Assembly: GCA_002340255.1 (NCBI GenBank)
Contig: DDLS01000183.1
Coordinates: forward strand, 1 to 64,000
From: Cyanobacteria bacterium UBA2566
Lineage (GTDB): Bacteria; Cyanobacteriota; Cyanobacteriia; Cyanobacteriales; Desertifilaceae
Reading direction: 5' to 3'
DNA length: 64,000 nucleotides
The notes below the pieces were generated by a model that was not told where the DNA came from, made no database searches, and worked only from the letters and a program-made list of their open reading frames with translations. The stretch's first letter is position 1; the number at the start of each line of letters is the position of its first letter. Shown piece after piece: positions 8,737-18,298 of this stretch. The position numbers were made by a program, and so were the translations under genes.

Positions 8737-10152
8737 ATGAAAGTTACCCAGGAAAAATTGCCCGCCAGTCAAGTTGGTTTAGAAATTGAAGTGCCTGCCG
8801 AAGCATCAAAGGCTGCCTATGAGCAGGTGATTAAGGAATTTAGCCGTACCGCTAAGCTTCCTGGGTTTCGGAAAGGAAAAATTCCCCGCCATGTGCTGAT
8901 CCAGCAATTGGGCAGTCAAAACCTGAAGGCGGCAGCCGTAGAAAAGTTAATCAAACAGTCTGTAGATGAGGCGATCGCCCAAGAACAATTAGACACCCTC
9001 GGCTCTCCCCAACTCAAGTCGGAATTTGATAGCCTCGTGAACCAATTCAAGCCCGGGGAAGCGATCGCGTTTAAGGCGGCAGTAGATGTGCCCCCAGAGC
9101 CAACATTAGCGGAATACAAGGGCTTAAGTGTCAAGGCGGAAGAGATTAAACCCGATCCAGAAGCGGTTAATGAAGTCCTCAAGTCCGAACAAGAGAAACG
9201 GGTGACCTTAATTCCCATTGAAGATCGACCCTGTCAACTTGGGGATGTGGCTGTGGTGGATTTTGTCGGTCGTCGAGTGGCGAAAGACGGGGAAGAAGTG
9301 CCAGAACCCGCAGAGATCCCCGGCGCGAGTGCCACTGACTTTCAGGTGGAAATGGAGTCAGATCGCTTTATTCCTGGCTTTATCGATGGAATTGTCGGAA
9401 TGGAGCAGGGACAAACTAAAACCATTGCTGTGAAATTTCCAGACGAGTATCCCCAAGAAGATATTGCCGGTCAGCCGGCCGAGTTTGAAATTACTCTGAA
9501 AGAGATTAAGGAAAAGGAACTACCAGAACTCGATGATGAGTTTGCTGAAGAGGTCAGTGAATTTGAAACTCTAGAGGCTCTAACAACTTCGTTGACCGAG
9601 CGGTTTGCTAAGGAAGCAGAAGATAAGACAAAAAGCAATAAACAACAGGCCCTAGTGAAAGCCCTGTTAGAGAAAGTGGAGGTGGAACTGCCAGAGAGCT
9701 TAATTGAAGATACAGTGACCCAGCAGTTGACCCAAATGGCTATGCAATTGTCCAATCAAGGCATGGATATGAATAAGGTCTTCACCCCCGAACAGATTCC
9801 TAGATTTCGCCAAAATGCGCGCCCAGAAGCGATTAAAGCGATCAGAGAATCTCTGGCGATCGCCGAAATTGCCAAGCAACAATCCTTGCAGGCCGATGAA
9901 TCCGAAATTCAAGCCAAAATGGATGATGTGCTAAAAACAGTCGAAGATCCTAAAGAGATTAATCGCGATCGCTTGAAAGAAATCGTCACCGAAGACTTAA
10001 ATCGGGAAAAAGTCCTCGAATGGCTAGAAGCCAATGGCACAGTAGAATTAGTTGCCGAAGGGAGCCTAAACTCAGAAGAGACGAGTCCAGAGATAGAAAA
10101 CCCAGAAACCCAACCCGAAGCTGAATCCTCAGAAATTAACGCTCCTAGCTAG
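8737..10152 (+). CDS. tig: Trigger factor, ribosome-associated peptidyl-prolyl isomerase
   Basis: Binds ribosomal protein L23 at the exit tunnel and chaperones nascent chains. The preferred ATG at 8737 gives MKVTQEKLPASQVGLE, the usual N-terminus in cyanobacteria (471 residues). An upstream in-frame TTG at 8680, just after AGGAG, would add 19 atypical residues. The ribosome-binding signature GFRKGKIPR is near residue 45. The FKBP-like PPIase domain (about 155-240) is followed by a helical C-terminal domain and an acidic Ser/Glu/Pro tail. Upstream of clpP-clpX on the same strand, the classic tig-clpP-clpX order. Confidence 0.95.
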   Translation: MKVTQEKLPASQVGLEIEVPAEASKAAYEQVIKEFSRTAKLPGFRKGKIPRHVLIQQLGSQNLKAAAVEKLIKQSVDEAIAQEQLDTLGSPQLKSEFDSLVNQFKPGEAIAFKAAVDVPPEPTLAEYKGLSVKAEEIKPDPEAVNEVLKSEQEKRVTLIPIEDRPCQLGDVAVVDFVGRRVAKDGEEVPEPAEIPGASATDFQVEMESDRFIPGFIDGIVGMEQGQTKTIAVKFPDEYPQEDIAGQPAEFEITLKEIKEKELPELDDEFAEEVSEFETLEALTTSLTERFAKEAEDKTKSNKQQALVKALLEKVEVELPESLIEDTVTQQLTQMAMQLSNQGMDMNKVFTPEQIPRFRQNARPEAIKAIRESLAIAEIAKQQSLQADESEIQAKMDDVLKTVEDPKEINRDRLKEIVTEDLNREKVLEWLEANGTVELVAEGSLNSEETSPEIENPETQPEAESSEINAPS

Positions 10153-10324
10153 GGTATAACCAACCGAATCTCCCCTAAAAGTGAAACAAGAGCTAACTTT
10201 TCTTGGGTTGACCTGCCAGAATGGGGGAGATTAAGGCATAATAAACCCAAGAGGTCAATTAGCCTAAAAATGACCCTAAAATAAACTAACCTCTAACTTG
10301 GAACTCAAATCTCTGAGAAACCCC

Positions 10325-11014
10325 ATGATATTCCGATCTCAATCCCAGTATTCTTCTCCTGAAAGTCATCGCTCGCAAGACATCATTTCCTACCATCCCC
10401 AAGGGGTGATTCCAATGGTGGTTGAGCAGTCAGGTCGGGGAGAAAGAGCCTTTGATATCTATTCTCGACTCTTGCGAGAGCGGATTATCTTTCTGGGAAC
10501 AGCGATCGATGATATGGTGGCTGACTCAGTCGTGGCCCAACTTCTGTTCCTAGAAGCAGAAGACCCAGAAAAAGACATTCAACTCTACATTAACTCCCCC
10601 GGTGGATCGGTGACCGCAGGAATGGCAATGTATGATACTATTCAGCAAATCCGCCCCGATGTGGTCACGATCTGTTACGGATTAGCAGCAAGTATGGGAG
10701 CGTTTCTGTTAGCAGCAGGAACAGCCGCAAAACGAATGTCTTTACCCAACTCCCGGATCATGATCCACCAACCCCTGGGAGGGGCCCAAGGACAAGCGGT
10801 TGATATTGAAATTCAGGCTAAAGAAATTCTTTATCATAAGGAAACGTTAAATGGGCTATTGGCCCATCACACGGGTCAATCCTTGGAAAAAATTTCAGAA
10901 GATACAGAACGAGACTTTTTTATGTCTGCTGAGGAAGCGAAAACCTATGGTCTAATCGATCGGGTGATTACCCAACCCCAGTCCCATCCATCCGACTCCC
11001 ACCCCACTGTTTAA
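10325..11014 (+). CDS. clpP: ATP-dependent Clp protease proteolytic subunit
   Basis: Serine peptidase ring that partners ClpX, encoded just downstream. Counting from the ATG at 10325, the catalytic triad is Ser123 (GLAASMGAF), His148 (MIHQPLGG) and Asp197 (TERDFFMS). The spacings of 25 and 49 residues are the same as in the E. coli enzyme. An in-frame TTG at 10298 would add nine residues. The N-terminal extension before VIPMVVEQ is longer than in E. coli. In cyanobacteria the paralogue linked to clpX is usually called clpP2. Confidence 0.94.
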   Translation: MIFRSQSQYSSPESHRSQDIISYHPQGVIPMVVEQSGRGERAFDIYSRLLRERIIFLGTAIDDMVADSVVAQLLFLEAEDPEKDIQLYINSPGGSVTAGMAMYDTIQQIRPDVVTICYGLAASMGAFLLAAGTAAKRMSLPNSRIMIHQPLGGAQGQAVDIEIQAKEILYHKETLNGLLAHHTGQSLEKISEDTERDFFMSAEEAKTYGLIDRVITQPQSHPSDSHPTV

Positions 11015-11028
11015 TCAGAGGCCGCTTT

Positions 11029-12393
11029 ATGTCTAAATATGACTCCCATCTCAAATGTTCATTTTGTGGAAAATCCCAGGAACAAGTACGGAAGTTGATC
11101 GCGGGCCCAGGGGTCTATATTTGCGATGAATGCGTGGAACTCTGTAATGAAATTCTGGATGAAGAGCTGTTTGACTCAAGTTCCACTGCTGCTCCTCCCA
11201 ATCCTAGACGGGGGGAACCGGCTCAGAAAAAACGGCGATCGCGCACTGCAAACTTAACTCTAGGTCAAATCCCTAAACCTAAAGAAATTAAACATTATCT
11301 TGATGATAATGTCATTGGCCAGGAAGAAGCCAAAAAAGTTCTATCTGTGGCCGTATATAACCATTACAAGCGATTGAGTTTTATCCAATCCAAGCTCAAC
11401 AATACTGGAGCAAATGGGGGAAAACCCAGTTCAGAAGATAATATAGAACTGCAAAAATCGAATATTTTGCTCGTAGGCCCCACGGGATGTGGGAAAACCC
11501 TACTTGCCCAAACCCTGGCGGATATGCTAGATGTGCCCTTTGCTGTAGCTGATGCTACAACACTAACGGAAGCAGGCTATGTGGGTGAAGATGTAGAAAA
11601 TATTCTACTGCGCTTGTTGCAAGTCGCAGATTTTGATGTTGAAGAAGCCCAGCGAGGCATCATCTATATCGATGAAATCGATAAGATTGCCCGCAAGAGC
11701 GAAAACCCATCCATCACCCGTGATGTCTCCGGGGAAGGGGTACAACAAGCTCTGTTGAAAATGCTAGAGGGTACGATCGCCAATGTTCCTCCCCAAGGAG
11801 GTCGTAAACACCCGTACCAAGATTGTATCCAAATAGACACAAGCAACATCCTGTTTATCTGTGGTGGAGCCTTTGTTGGCCTAGATAAAGTAGTCAGCCA
11901 GCGCACTGGGAAAAAATCCATGGGATTCATTCAACCGGGAGATAGCCAACCGAAAGAAAAACGGGCGGCGGATGTACTGAAGGCATTGGAGCCAGAAGAC
12001 TTAGTGAAATTTGGCATGATTCCCGAATTTATTGGCCGCATTCCCGTAGTTGCCGTGGTCGATCCATTGGATGAAGAAGCATTGAAATGCATCCTAACGC
12101 AACCTCGAAATGCTTTGGTTAAACAGTATCAAAAACTGCTGAAGATGGATAACGTGGCTCTGGAGTTTCGCCCAGATGCGACAGCAGCGATCGCCCGGGA
12201 AGCTTATCGCCGTAAAACTGGAGCTAGAGCCTTACGGGGAATCGTCGAGGAACTGATGTTAGAGGTGATGTACGAACTGCCCTCGCGCAAAGATGTGACT
12301 CGCTGTGTAATTACCAAAGATATGGTTGAGAAGCGATCGACCGCAGAACTCTTGCTTCACCCCTCCTCCTTACCCAAACCTGAATCTGCCTAG
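11029..12393 (+). CDS. clpX: Clp protease ATPase subunit ClpX
   Basis: AAA+ unfoldase that feeds substrates to ClpP. 454 residues. The N-terminal zinc-binding domain has Cys10, Cys13, Cys32 and Cys35. Walker A GPTGCGKT is at 150-157 and Walker B IIYIDEIDKI follows. Sensor-2 GARALRG is near 405. It lies 14 bases after clpP, so cotranscription is near certain. The C-terminal helical domain is complete. Confidence 0.97.
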   Translation: MSKYDSHLKCSFCGKSQEQVRKLIAGPGVYICDECVELCNEILDEELFDSSSTAAPPNPRRGEPAQKKRRSRTANLTLGQIPKPKEIKHYLDDNVIGQEEAKKVLSVAVYNHYKRLSFIQSKLNNTGANGGKPSSEDNIELQKSNILLVGPTGCGKTLLAQTLADMLDVPFAVADATTLTEAGYVGEDVENILLRLLQVADFDVEEAQRGIIYIDEIDKIARKSENPSITRDVSGEGVQQALLKMLEGTIANVPPQGGRKHPYQDCIQIDTSNILFICGGAFVGLDKVVSQRTGKKSMGFIQPGDSQPKEKRAADVLKALEPEDLVKFGMIPEFIGRIPVVAVVDPLDEEALKCILTQPRNALVKQYQKLLKMDNVALEFRPDATAAIAREAYRRKTGARALRGIVEELMLEVMYELPSRKDVTRCVITKDMVEKRSTAELLLHPSSLPKPESA

Positions 12394-12396
12394 ATC

Positions 12397-13245
12397 ATGC
12401 CAGAGATAACAGTCCGTGGGGTTGACCACTATTATCAGTGGATAACCACAACCCCGAGTGCATCCAGTCCCCAAAAACCTGTACTCGTTTTCCTCCATGG
12501 TTGGGCTGGCTCGGCTCGCTATTGGGAAACCACAGCAGAAGCCTTTAAGGAGGATTTTGACTGTTTACTCTACGACTTGCGGGGCTTTGGACGCTCTCTA
12601 TTGCCCCAAACTCCCGTAGACTTAAGTTACGCTCTGGAAGAATACGCCGAAGATCTCGCCCAACTGCTGAATCAACTGGGACTACAAAAGGTTTGGATTA
12701 ACGCCCATTCTACCGGGGCATCGATCGCCGTTCTCTTTGCCCAAAAGTATCCAGAGCGCATTGAAAAGCTGATTCTGACCTGTAGCGGCATTTTTGAATA
12801 CGATCGCCCCTCCTTTGAAGCCTTCCATAAATTTGGCGGCTACGTGGTCAAATTCCGTCCCCCCTGGTTAGCAAAAATTCCCTTTGCCGATCGCTTTTTT
12901 ATGGCACGGTTTCTCTGTCGCCCCATTCCTGACGAACAGCGCCAAGGGTTTCTGACCGATTTCTTGATTGCTGACACTGAAGCTGCTTTAGGAACGATTT
13001 ACACCTCAGTGAGCGAACACATGGCTAAAACCATGCCCATCGCCTTTTCCCAGCTCTCCATACCTGTTTTGCTCATTTCTGGGGAAAAAGACCAGATTAT
13101 TCCCGCTCCCATGGGTAAAAAAGCAGCCGATTTAAACCCCAAGATTCGCTATCAAGTCATTCAAAAAACAGCCCACTTTCCCATGCTCGAAGATCCCCCG
13201 GTTTATCTATCCTGCGTGCGAGACTTTATGGGGAACGGGGAATAG
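12397..13245 (+). CDS. Alpha/beta hydrolase
   Basis: Soluble serine hydrolase of 282 residues; substrate unknown. The oxyanion-hole strand is VLVFLHGWAGSARYW (30-44). The nucleophile is Ser105 in the motif AHSTG, where the usual small residue after Ser is Thr. The catalytic His is in TAHFPMLEDP near the C-terminus, and LLISGEKDQIIP carries the acid strand. It starts three bases after the clpX stop, so it is probably co-transcribed; a link to proteolysis is not otherwise supported. Heptad-type repeats follow its stop. Confidence 0.85.
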   Translation: MPEITVRGVDHYYQWITTTPSASSPQKPVLVFLHGWAGSARYWETTAEAFKEDFDCLLYDLRGFGRSLLPQTPVDLSYALEEYAEDLAQLLNQLGLQKVWINAHSTGASIAVLFAQKYPERIEKLILTCSGIFEYDRPSFEAFHKFGGYVVKFRPPWLAKIPFADRFFMARFLCRPIPDEQRQGFLTDFLIADTEAALGTIYTSVSEHMAKTMPIAFSQLSIPVLLISGEKDQIIPAPMGKKAADLNPKIRYQVIQKTAHFPMLEDPPVYLSCVRDFMGNGE

Positions 13246-13277
13246 GGAATCGGAAATAGGGAATCGGGAAGGGGAAA
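13230..13277. repeat. Imperfect GGGAATA/GGGAATC heptad repeats
   Basis: G-rich strand version of the CCTATTC family, starting inside the last codons of the hydrolase gene and running past its stop. The hydrolase C-terminus (MGNGE) is therefore partly encoded by repeat sequence. Confidence 0.55.
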
Positions 13278-13358
13278 CCTAAGGTTCTTCACTATTACCC
13301 ATTACTCAAAAGTTCGATATCCTGTAATTAGTTTCCCCCGTTATTCCCACGCCAATCT

Positions 13359-14774
13359 ATGAACGAAGAGCATACACCCACCTCCCCCTTCGACTCTTCT
13401 GAGTGCGAGCCAACCCCTGAATCAGTAGTGGATAAGCCAATCGAAGCAGAAGCGATCGCGGTTGAGGACGTGAATCCAAATCCTCCTCCGGCTGAATTTA
13501 CCGATGTTTCTGTAGAGCTGAAACTAGATGCGATCGCCCATGATAGTCTCAACTGGCACGACATTGAAGAATCAGTCAGTGAAGGGATTGCTCCAGAAGT
13601 CTTAGAAGCCGTGCAACAGGAAATGGAGCAAGTATTACATAAGAATGTGGCTCTGCTCGATCGCATCAGTCAACTCGAAAGTGCCCTAGCTCACTCTCAA
13701 CAAGCCTTACAAACCTATCAAGAGCGCCAACCTGCCACTGAAGCCCTCTTATCCCAACGTCTAGAAGAAATTAATACGCTTCAAGAAGAAAATAAACGTC
13801 TCTTGCGAGAATTAGAAAAATCCTATCAAAGTACCCAACGACAACAAATTTTAGTCCAAACTTTAACCGAACAACTCGAAAGTAGCCAAATTCAAACAGC
13901 GAGACTCGAACGAGATTGTGCGATCGCCCAACAACGCTCTCACGAACAAGCCACCCAACTCACTCAACGGGATAAGTTCTGCATCGACTTACAAACCCGT
14001 CTCCACCGCCAACAACGATATACCTTACAGTTCAAAAATGCCCTGGATCGGTGTTTGGAATTATCTCCCTCAAACCGAGAACAGATCCTCCATGAATCCT
14101 CTCAAGCTCTCAAGGGCTTAAAATTGGCCAAAATTGAACAGGGATTAGCCCCCAAAGTCGTTGCGATTCAACCTTGGTCAATCAATCAATGGCAAGACTC
14201 TTTATCGGAAACCGATCTGCCTAATCCTGTACCAGAGGAAATAAGGACTAGAAATGTAGAAACCCCCAATCGAGAAATCTCCTCTCCAGAGTCTCCAGAG
14301 TTATTAGCTCAACCGCCTTCACCAGAGGTGAATCCCCCTCATTTACAACTGTTTAAACCGGAAGAATCCTTATCTTCAAGCCCAGAACTTTCTCCGTCTC
14401 CTAGTGGGGCGATCGAAGATTTCCAGGATTCTCCCTTCCAGACGATAGCTCAGTCACGAGAGTTAGAACCTTTAGAAGAGTCAGACGAGTTAGAACCAGA
14501 ACCTCCCTCTTTTAGTGCTGAGTTTGACGATTCAGAGGAGAGTTTGATCGAGCAAGAAAATGTACAAGAGGAAGAAAGTGTTCAAATCATCTCCGATCGC
14601 CCAAAAGTACTAGAGGATATCTCTTCTGAAGAAGCTCCGCAATCTGAGGAATCAGAAGTTCCTGTGAATCTTCCCCAAGGTAATTGGCCTTCTCCTCTAG
14701 TGTATCCCCTGCGACCCCCGAAAAAACGCAAGTCTTTAGCCGCGATCGATCTACCGTCTTTTCCCCGTCCATAG
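13359..14774 (+). CDS. Coiled-coil protein with acidic proline-rich tail
   Basis: 471 residues, no enzyme motif. Residues about 85-215 are a long predicted coiled coil (repeated LEEINTLQEENKRLLREL and similar). They are followed by a conserved-looking segment (RYTLQFKNALDRCLELSPSNREQI). Residues about 270-445 are Ser/Pro/Glu-rich low complexity, and the C-terminus is basic and Pro-rich (PSPLVYPLRPPKKRKS). I recognise this only as a type of conserved cyanobacterial hypothetical. It may be a scaffold or cell-organisation protein (inference). Confidence 0.7.
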   Translation: MNEEHTPTSPFDSSECEPTPESVVDKPIEAEAIAVEDVNPNPPPAEFTDVSVELKLDAIAHDSLNWHDIEESVSEGIAPEVLEAVQQEMEQVLHKNVALLDRISQLESALAHSQQALQTYQERQPATEALLSQRLEEINTLQEENKRLLRELEKSYQSTQRQQILVQTLTEQLESSQIQTARLERDCAIAQQRSHEQATQLTQRDKFCIDLQTRLHRQQRYTLQFKNALDRCLELSPSNREQILHESSQALKGLKLAKIEQGLAPKVVAIQPWSINQWQDSLSETDLPNPVPEEIRTRNVETPNREISSPESPELLAQPPSPEVNPPHLQLFKPEESLSSSPELSPSPSGAIEDFQDSPFQTIAQSRELEPLEESDELEPEPPSFSAEFDDSEESLIEQENVQEEESVQIISDRPKVLEDISSEEAPQSEESEVPVNLPQGNWPSPLVYPLRPPKKRKSLAAIDLPSFPRP

Positions 14775-14845
14775 TGGGGGCATGGGTTCAGTTTAGACGC
14801 TCAATTCTTTCCTCTCAAGACTGATGGTTATGATTAAAGTATTTT

Positions 14846-16870
14846 ATGCTCGATCCTGAATATCATATTCGTCTTCTTCAAGGGGTGACTCAAGCCACTC
14901 ATTGCTTGCTTACCCTATCGGATCGTCATGAAGCAATGCATCTGGCTTTAGCTCATTTAGGCAAAGCTCTAGCGGTTGATCGAGTGTATATTTTTCAGAA
15001 TCATACCGATCCGGTTACCCAGTCCTTATTAGCCAGCCAATGGTGGGAATGGACTCCAGAGAGAAGCTCGCTTCCTTTTAATAATCTAGAATTGCAAAAT
15101 TTATCCTATGCTACGATACTGCGGCGCTGGTATGATTACCTTTCCCAGGGAAAACCGATTACGGGTTATCAGGATGAACTGCCAGAATGGGAAAAACAGT
15201 TATTAGGCGATCGCCAAGTGTGTTCCTTGCTGGTGCTGCCGATTTTTGTCGATCAACACTTTTGGGGTTTTGTCGAGTTTGACGATTGTCAGAGCGATCG
15301 CCAATGGACAGCAGAAGAAATTGAAATTTTAAATACTGTTGCCGATAGTTTTGGGGGAGCGATCGCTCACCATCGTGCCGAAACAGAACTCAATACTATC
15401 CAAACTAAACTAGAAGCCGCGATTGAGGAACGAACATTTAAGCTCAAAGCTGCGGTTAAACAACTCCAGGCTGAAATCGACGAAAAAGAAACAATTGCGA
15501 CCCAACTCCGTTACAATGCTTACCACGATCCCCTCACAGGCTTACCAAATCGCTCTCTATTTATAGATCATTTGCAAAAAGCGATTGAGAAAGTCAAAGA
15601 GTCAAAAGAGTATAAATTTGCAATTTTGTTTCTCGATCTAGACCGATTCAAAGTTGTTAATGATACATTGGGGCATACTCTTGGCGATCGCCTCCTAATT
15701 GAGTTATCCAAACGACTCGATCGGATCTTACAAAAACAGTCTCATCTGTCCATAGAAGCAACACCCATTGCTCATTTAGGTAGTGATGAATTTGCCATTC
15801 TTTTAACTGACATCTCAGCATTTTCCCAAGCTAATCAATTAGCAGAATCTATTCACCAAGATATGACTCGTCCCTTTGTTATAGAGAGTCATCAGATTCT
15901 CTCTACTGTTAGTATTGGGATTGCTCTAAGTTCTACCGGTTATCAACGACCTGAACAAGTGCTTCGAGATGCTGATATTGTCATGTATCATGCCAAATCT
16001 AAAGGACGCGCTCGCTATGAAGTCTTTGATTTAGAAACCCATACGCGAGTGATGAATCAACTGAAACTCGAAAATGATTTGCGTCGTGCAGTCCAACTCT
16101 TAGAAAGCCCAGATACCCTTAAAGATAATCAATTTATTGTTTATTATCAACCCATTACTTGCTTACAAACCGGAGAAATTGCTGGATTTGAAGCTCTCTT
16201 GCGCTGGCAACATCCTGAATTAGGGATGGTCTCCCCTGTGCAATTTATTCCTATTGCCGAAGAAACTGGATTAATTGCTTTACTAGGACAATGGGTACTC
16301 GAAGAAGCGTGCAATCAATTGCGTCGATGGGAAAGTTATGGTCACCATCGCTTAACCATGGCCGTTAATTTATCCGGTTGTCAACTCTCACGACCTGATT
16401 TATTAGAAAAAATCGATCAAATTATTCATCAATCCCAGATTCATGCCCATTACCTAAAACTGGAAATCACGGAAAGTATGATTATTAATAATGCCGAGTA
16501 TGTCAAGCAAGTCTTAAGTCAATTAAAAGAACGTTCGATTAAACTTTGTATGGATGATTTTGGTACAGGTTATTCCTCTCTGAGTTATTTACATCGATTT
16601 CCGTTAGATATCCTGAAAATTGATAAATCCTTTGTGAGCAACATGGGAGAAAGTGGGGAACACTCAGATATTGTCAGGACAATTATTAATTTAGCCCATC
16701 ACTTAAAGATGCAAGTGATTGCTGAAGGAGTAGAAACCCTAGGACAATTGAAAATATTGTCTGAATTGGGTTGCGAGTGGGGACAAGGGTACTTTTTTTC
16801 GAGACCGATTGATAGTCAAAAAGTGTTAGATTTACTGGAGAATCAAAACCAACCCTGGTTTTTGAAGTGA
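14846..16870 (+). CDS. GAF-GGDEF-EAL cyclic-di-GMP signalling protein
   Basis: 674 residues, no membrane segment. A GAF domain (about 10-185) is followed by a short coiled linker, then a GGDEF domain (about 220-395) and an EAL domain (about 410-665). The GGDEF signature reads GSDEF at 312-316, so cyclase activity may be lost or altered. The EAL domain keeps EALLRW from 449, EITES, DDFGTGYSSLSYL, DILKIDKSF and IAEGVET, and should be an active phosphodiesterase. No Cys is obvious in a bilin-lyase position of the GAF, so the ligand is unknown. Confidence 0.92.
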   Translation: MLDPEYHIRLLQGVTQATHCLLTLSDRHEAMHLALAHLGKALAVDRVYIFQNHTDPVTQSLLASQWWEWTPERSSLPFNNLELQNLSYATILRRWYDYLSQGKPITGYQDELPEWEKQLLGDRQVCSLLVLPIFVDQHFWGFVEFDDCQSDRQWTAEEIEILNTVADSFGGAIAHHRAETELNTIQTKLEAAIEERTFKLKAAVKQLQAEIDEKETIATQLRYNAYHDPLTGLPNRSLFIDHLQKAIEKVKESKEYKFAILFLDLDRFKVVNDTLGHTLGDRLLIELSKRLDRILQKQSHLSIEATPIAHLGSDEFAILLTDISAFSQANQLAESIHQDMTRPFVIESHQILSTVSIGIALSSTGYQRPEQVLRDADIVMYHAKSKGRARYEVFDLETHTRVMNQLKLENDLRRAVQLLESPDTLKDNQFIVYYQPITCLQTGEIAGFEALLRWQHPELGMVSPVQFIPIAEETGLIALLGQWVLEEACNQLRRWESYGHHRLTMAVNLSGCQLSRPDLLEKIDQIIHQSQIHAHYLKLEITESMIINNAEYVKQVLSQLKERSIKLCMDDFGTGYSSLSYLHRFPLDILKIDKSFVSNMGESGEHSDIVRTIINLAHHLKMQVIAEGVETLGQLKILSELGCEWGQGYFFSRPIDSQKVLDLLENQNQPWFLK

Positions 16871-16954
16871 TAGAGTAGGGAATCAGTTACAGCAGTTTTC
16901 GCACTTGATGCGGTACATCTATTTCTAATTGAGAAGGACTAAAAACCCAGTAGT

Positions 16955-17278
16955 ATGGCAGATGAAGTAGATCAGATTCCAAATTCTTCCTCCCAACAAC
17001 CGGATACACCGGCTGTATCTTCTCAATCTAGGAGAACGTTGCCTCGAGGAGTGCTGATGGGGCTAGGGTTTACCATCACTTTTTTGCTGGTTAACTTTTC
17101 CCCTCCAATTAGTATAGTTTGGGGAATTGTGGGAGGTGTGGCGAGTTGGTGGATTCAAACCTCTTGGCGAACGGAGGAAGAGATCAATGAAGAAACTTGG
17201 ATTTTACCCACCGATCCGAGAGCAGAAAATAATTCTCTAGCCCAAAATCGCACGAAAGTAGAACGTTGGCGGAAATAA
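16955..17278 (+). CDS. Small membrane protein, unknown function
   Basis: 107 residues. The N-terminus is Ser/Gln/Pro-rich and soluble. Two hydrophobic stretches follow (about 30-48 LPRGVLMGLGFTITFLLVNF and 50-68 ISIVWGIVGGVASWWI), then a charged C-terminus ending NRTKVERWRK. It is probably a thylakoid or plasma membrane hairpin protein. Family not recognised. ATG at 16955. Confidence 0.6.
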   Translation: MADEVDQIPNSSSQQPDTPAVSSQSRRTLPRGVLMGLGFTITFLLVNFSPPISIVWGIVGGVASWWIQTSWRTEEEINEETWILPTDPRAENNSLAQNRTKVERWRK

Positions 17279-17394
17279 GAATCGTATACCGTGTTTTCTG
17301 TTTTGAGAAGCTATGTTAAGATCGCTCTAAATCCTCCTTTTTAAGTAGGACTTTAAGGGGCAAAACAATTGACCCGTGGCTAATGACTCATTAC

Positions 17395-17408
17395 CAGCGC
17401 GAAGCGCT
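17395..17408. repeat. Palindromic micro-repeat at the YdcF start
   Basis: CAGCGCGAAGCGCT ends two bases before the YdcF ATG and so occupies the ribosome-binding region. Near-identical palindromes abut starts at 52901 and 63250 and precede the start at 54290. Confidence 0.6.
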
Positions 17409-17410
17409 AT

Positions 17411-18205
17411 ATGTTCTTATTTCTCTCTAAGTTACTCCCCTTATTCGTTTATCCGATGGGGTTAAGTTGTGTGTTGATGGTCGTTTCTTTGGTGTTGCTG
17501 TGGAAATGGCCGAAACGAGCGGCAATTTCGATTTCTTTGGCACTGCTGGTGTTATTGCTTGGTGGTAATGGTTGGGTGAATCAGACATTAATTCAATCCC
17601 TGGAACTGCGCCATATTCCTCCAGATGAGTTACCGACTGCGGAGGCTATTGTGGTGCTGGGAGGGGGGATTAAAGCCCAAATTTATCCCCGTCCTTGGGT
17701 GGATGTGTCGGAGGCTGGCGATCGCATTCTACATGGCTCACAGTTATATCTGCAAGGGAAAGCCCCCCGGTTAATCCTCACTGGAGGACGCATTGACTGG
17801 AAGGATGGTGGGCCGCCAGAATCGGCAGATATGGCCAAAATTGCCAGAGCTTTGGGAGTTCCCCAAGAGGCAATTTTACAAGACCCCAGTTCCTTAAATA
17901 CCTATGAAAATGCGGTGAATGTGCGCCAAATTCTGGACGAAGAGGGAATTAATCGGGTATTGTTAGTAACGTCAGCAACTCATATGGTGCGATCGCTCCT
18001 GGTCTTCCAAAAACAAGGTATCGAAGCCATTCCCGCACCCACAGACTTCCTCAGTCCCCCCGGTCTCAGTCCCATTGAAACTGAAACCACTTGGGAATCA
18101 GCCCTACTGAGTCTTATTCCAGATAGCAGTCGCCTGCGAGATACCACCAATGCCTTAAAAGAGTATATTGGCCTGTTTGTCTATGGTCTTAGAGGTTGGA
18201 TTTAA
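17411..18205 (+). CDS. YdcF family protein (DUF218)
   Basis: 264 residues. Two N-terminal membrane segments (about 5-25 and 35-55) precede the DUF218 domain, with AIVVLGGGIKAQ, LILTGGR, ESADMAKIARALGVP and the conserved SSLNTYENA. The relatives SanA and ElyC act in envelope integrity and cell-wall or lipid-carrier metabolism, but the biochemical activity is not settled. The ATG at 17411 follows a palindromic micro-repeat rather than a normal Shine-Dalgarno sequence. Confidence 0.88.
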   Translation: MFLFLSKLLPLFVYPMGLSCVLMVVSLVLLWKWPKRAAISISLALLVLLLGGNGWVNQTLIQSLELRHIPPDELPTAEAIVVLGGGIKAQIYPRPWVDVSEAGDRILHGSQLYLQGKAPRLILTGGRIDWKDGGPPESADMAKIARALGVPQEAILQDPSSLNTYENAVNVRQILDEEGINRVLLVTSATHMVRSLLVFQKQGIEAIPAPTDFLSPPGLSPIETETTWESALLSLIPDSSRLRDTTNALKEYIGLFVYGLRGWI

Positions 18206-18298
18206 ACCCAACATTCTCTAAATAGCGTGTAAAATCGCTAGAATAAATAGAAACATACTCATAAAAGTATAATGTAGAAAAAAATAAAGGTTAGCAAT

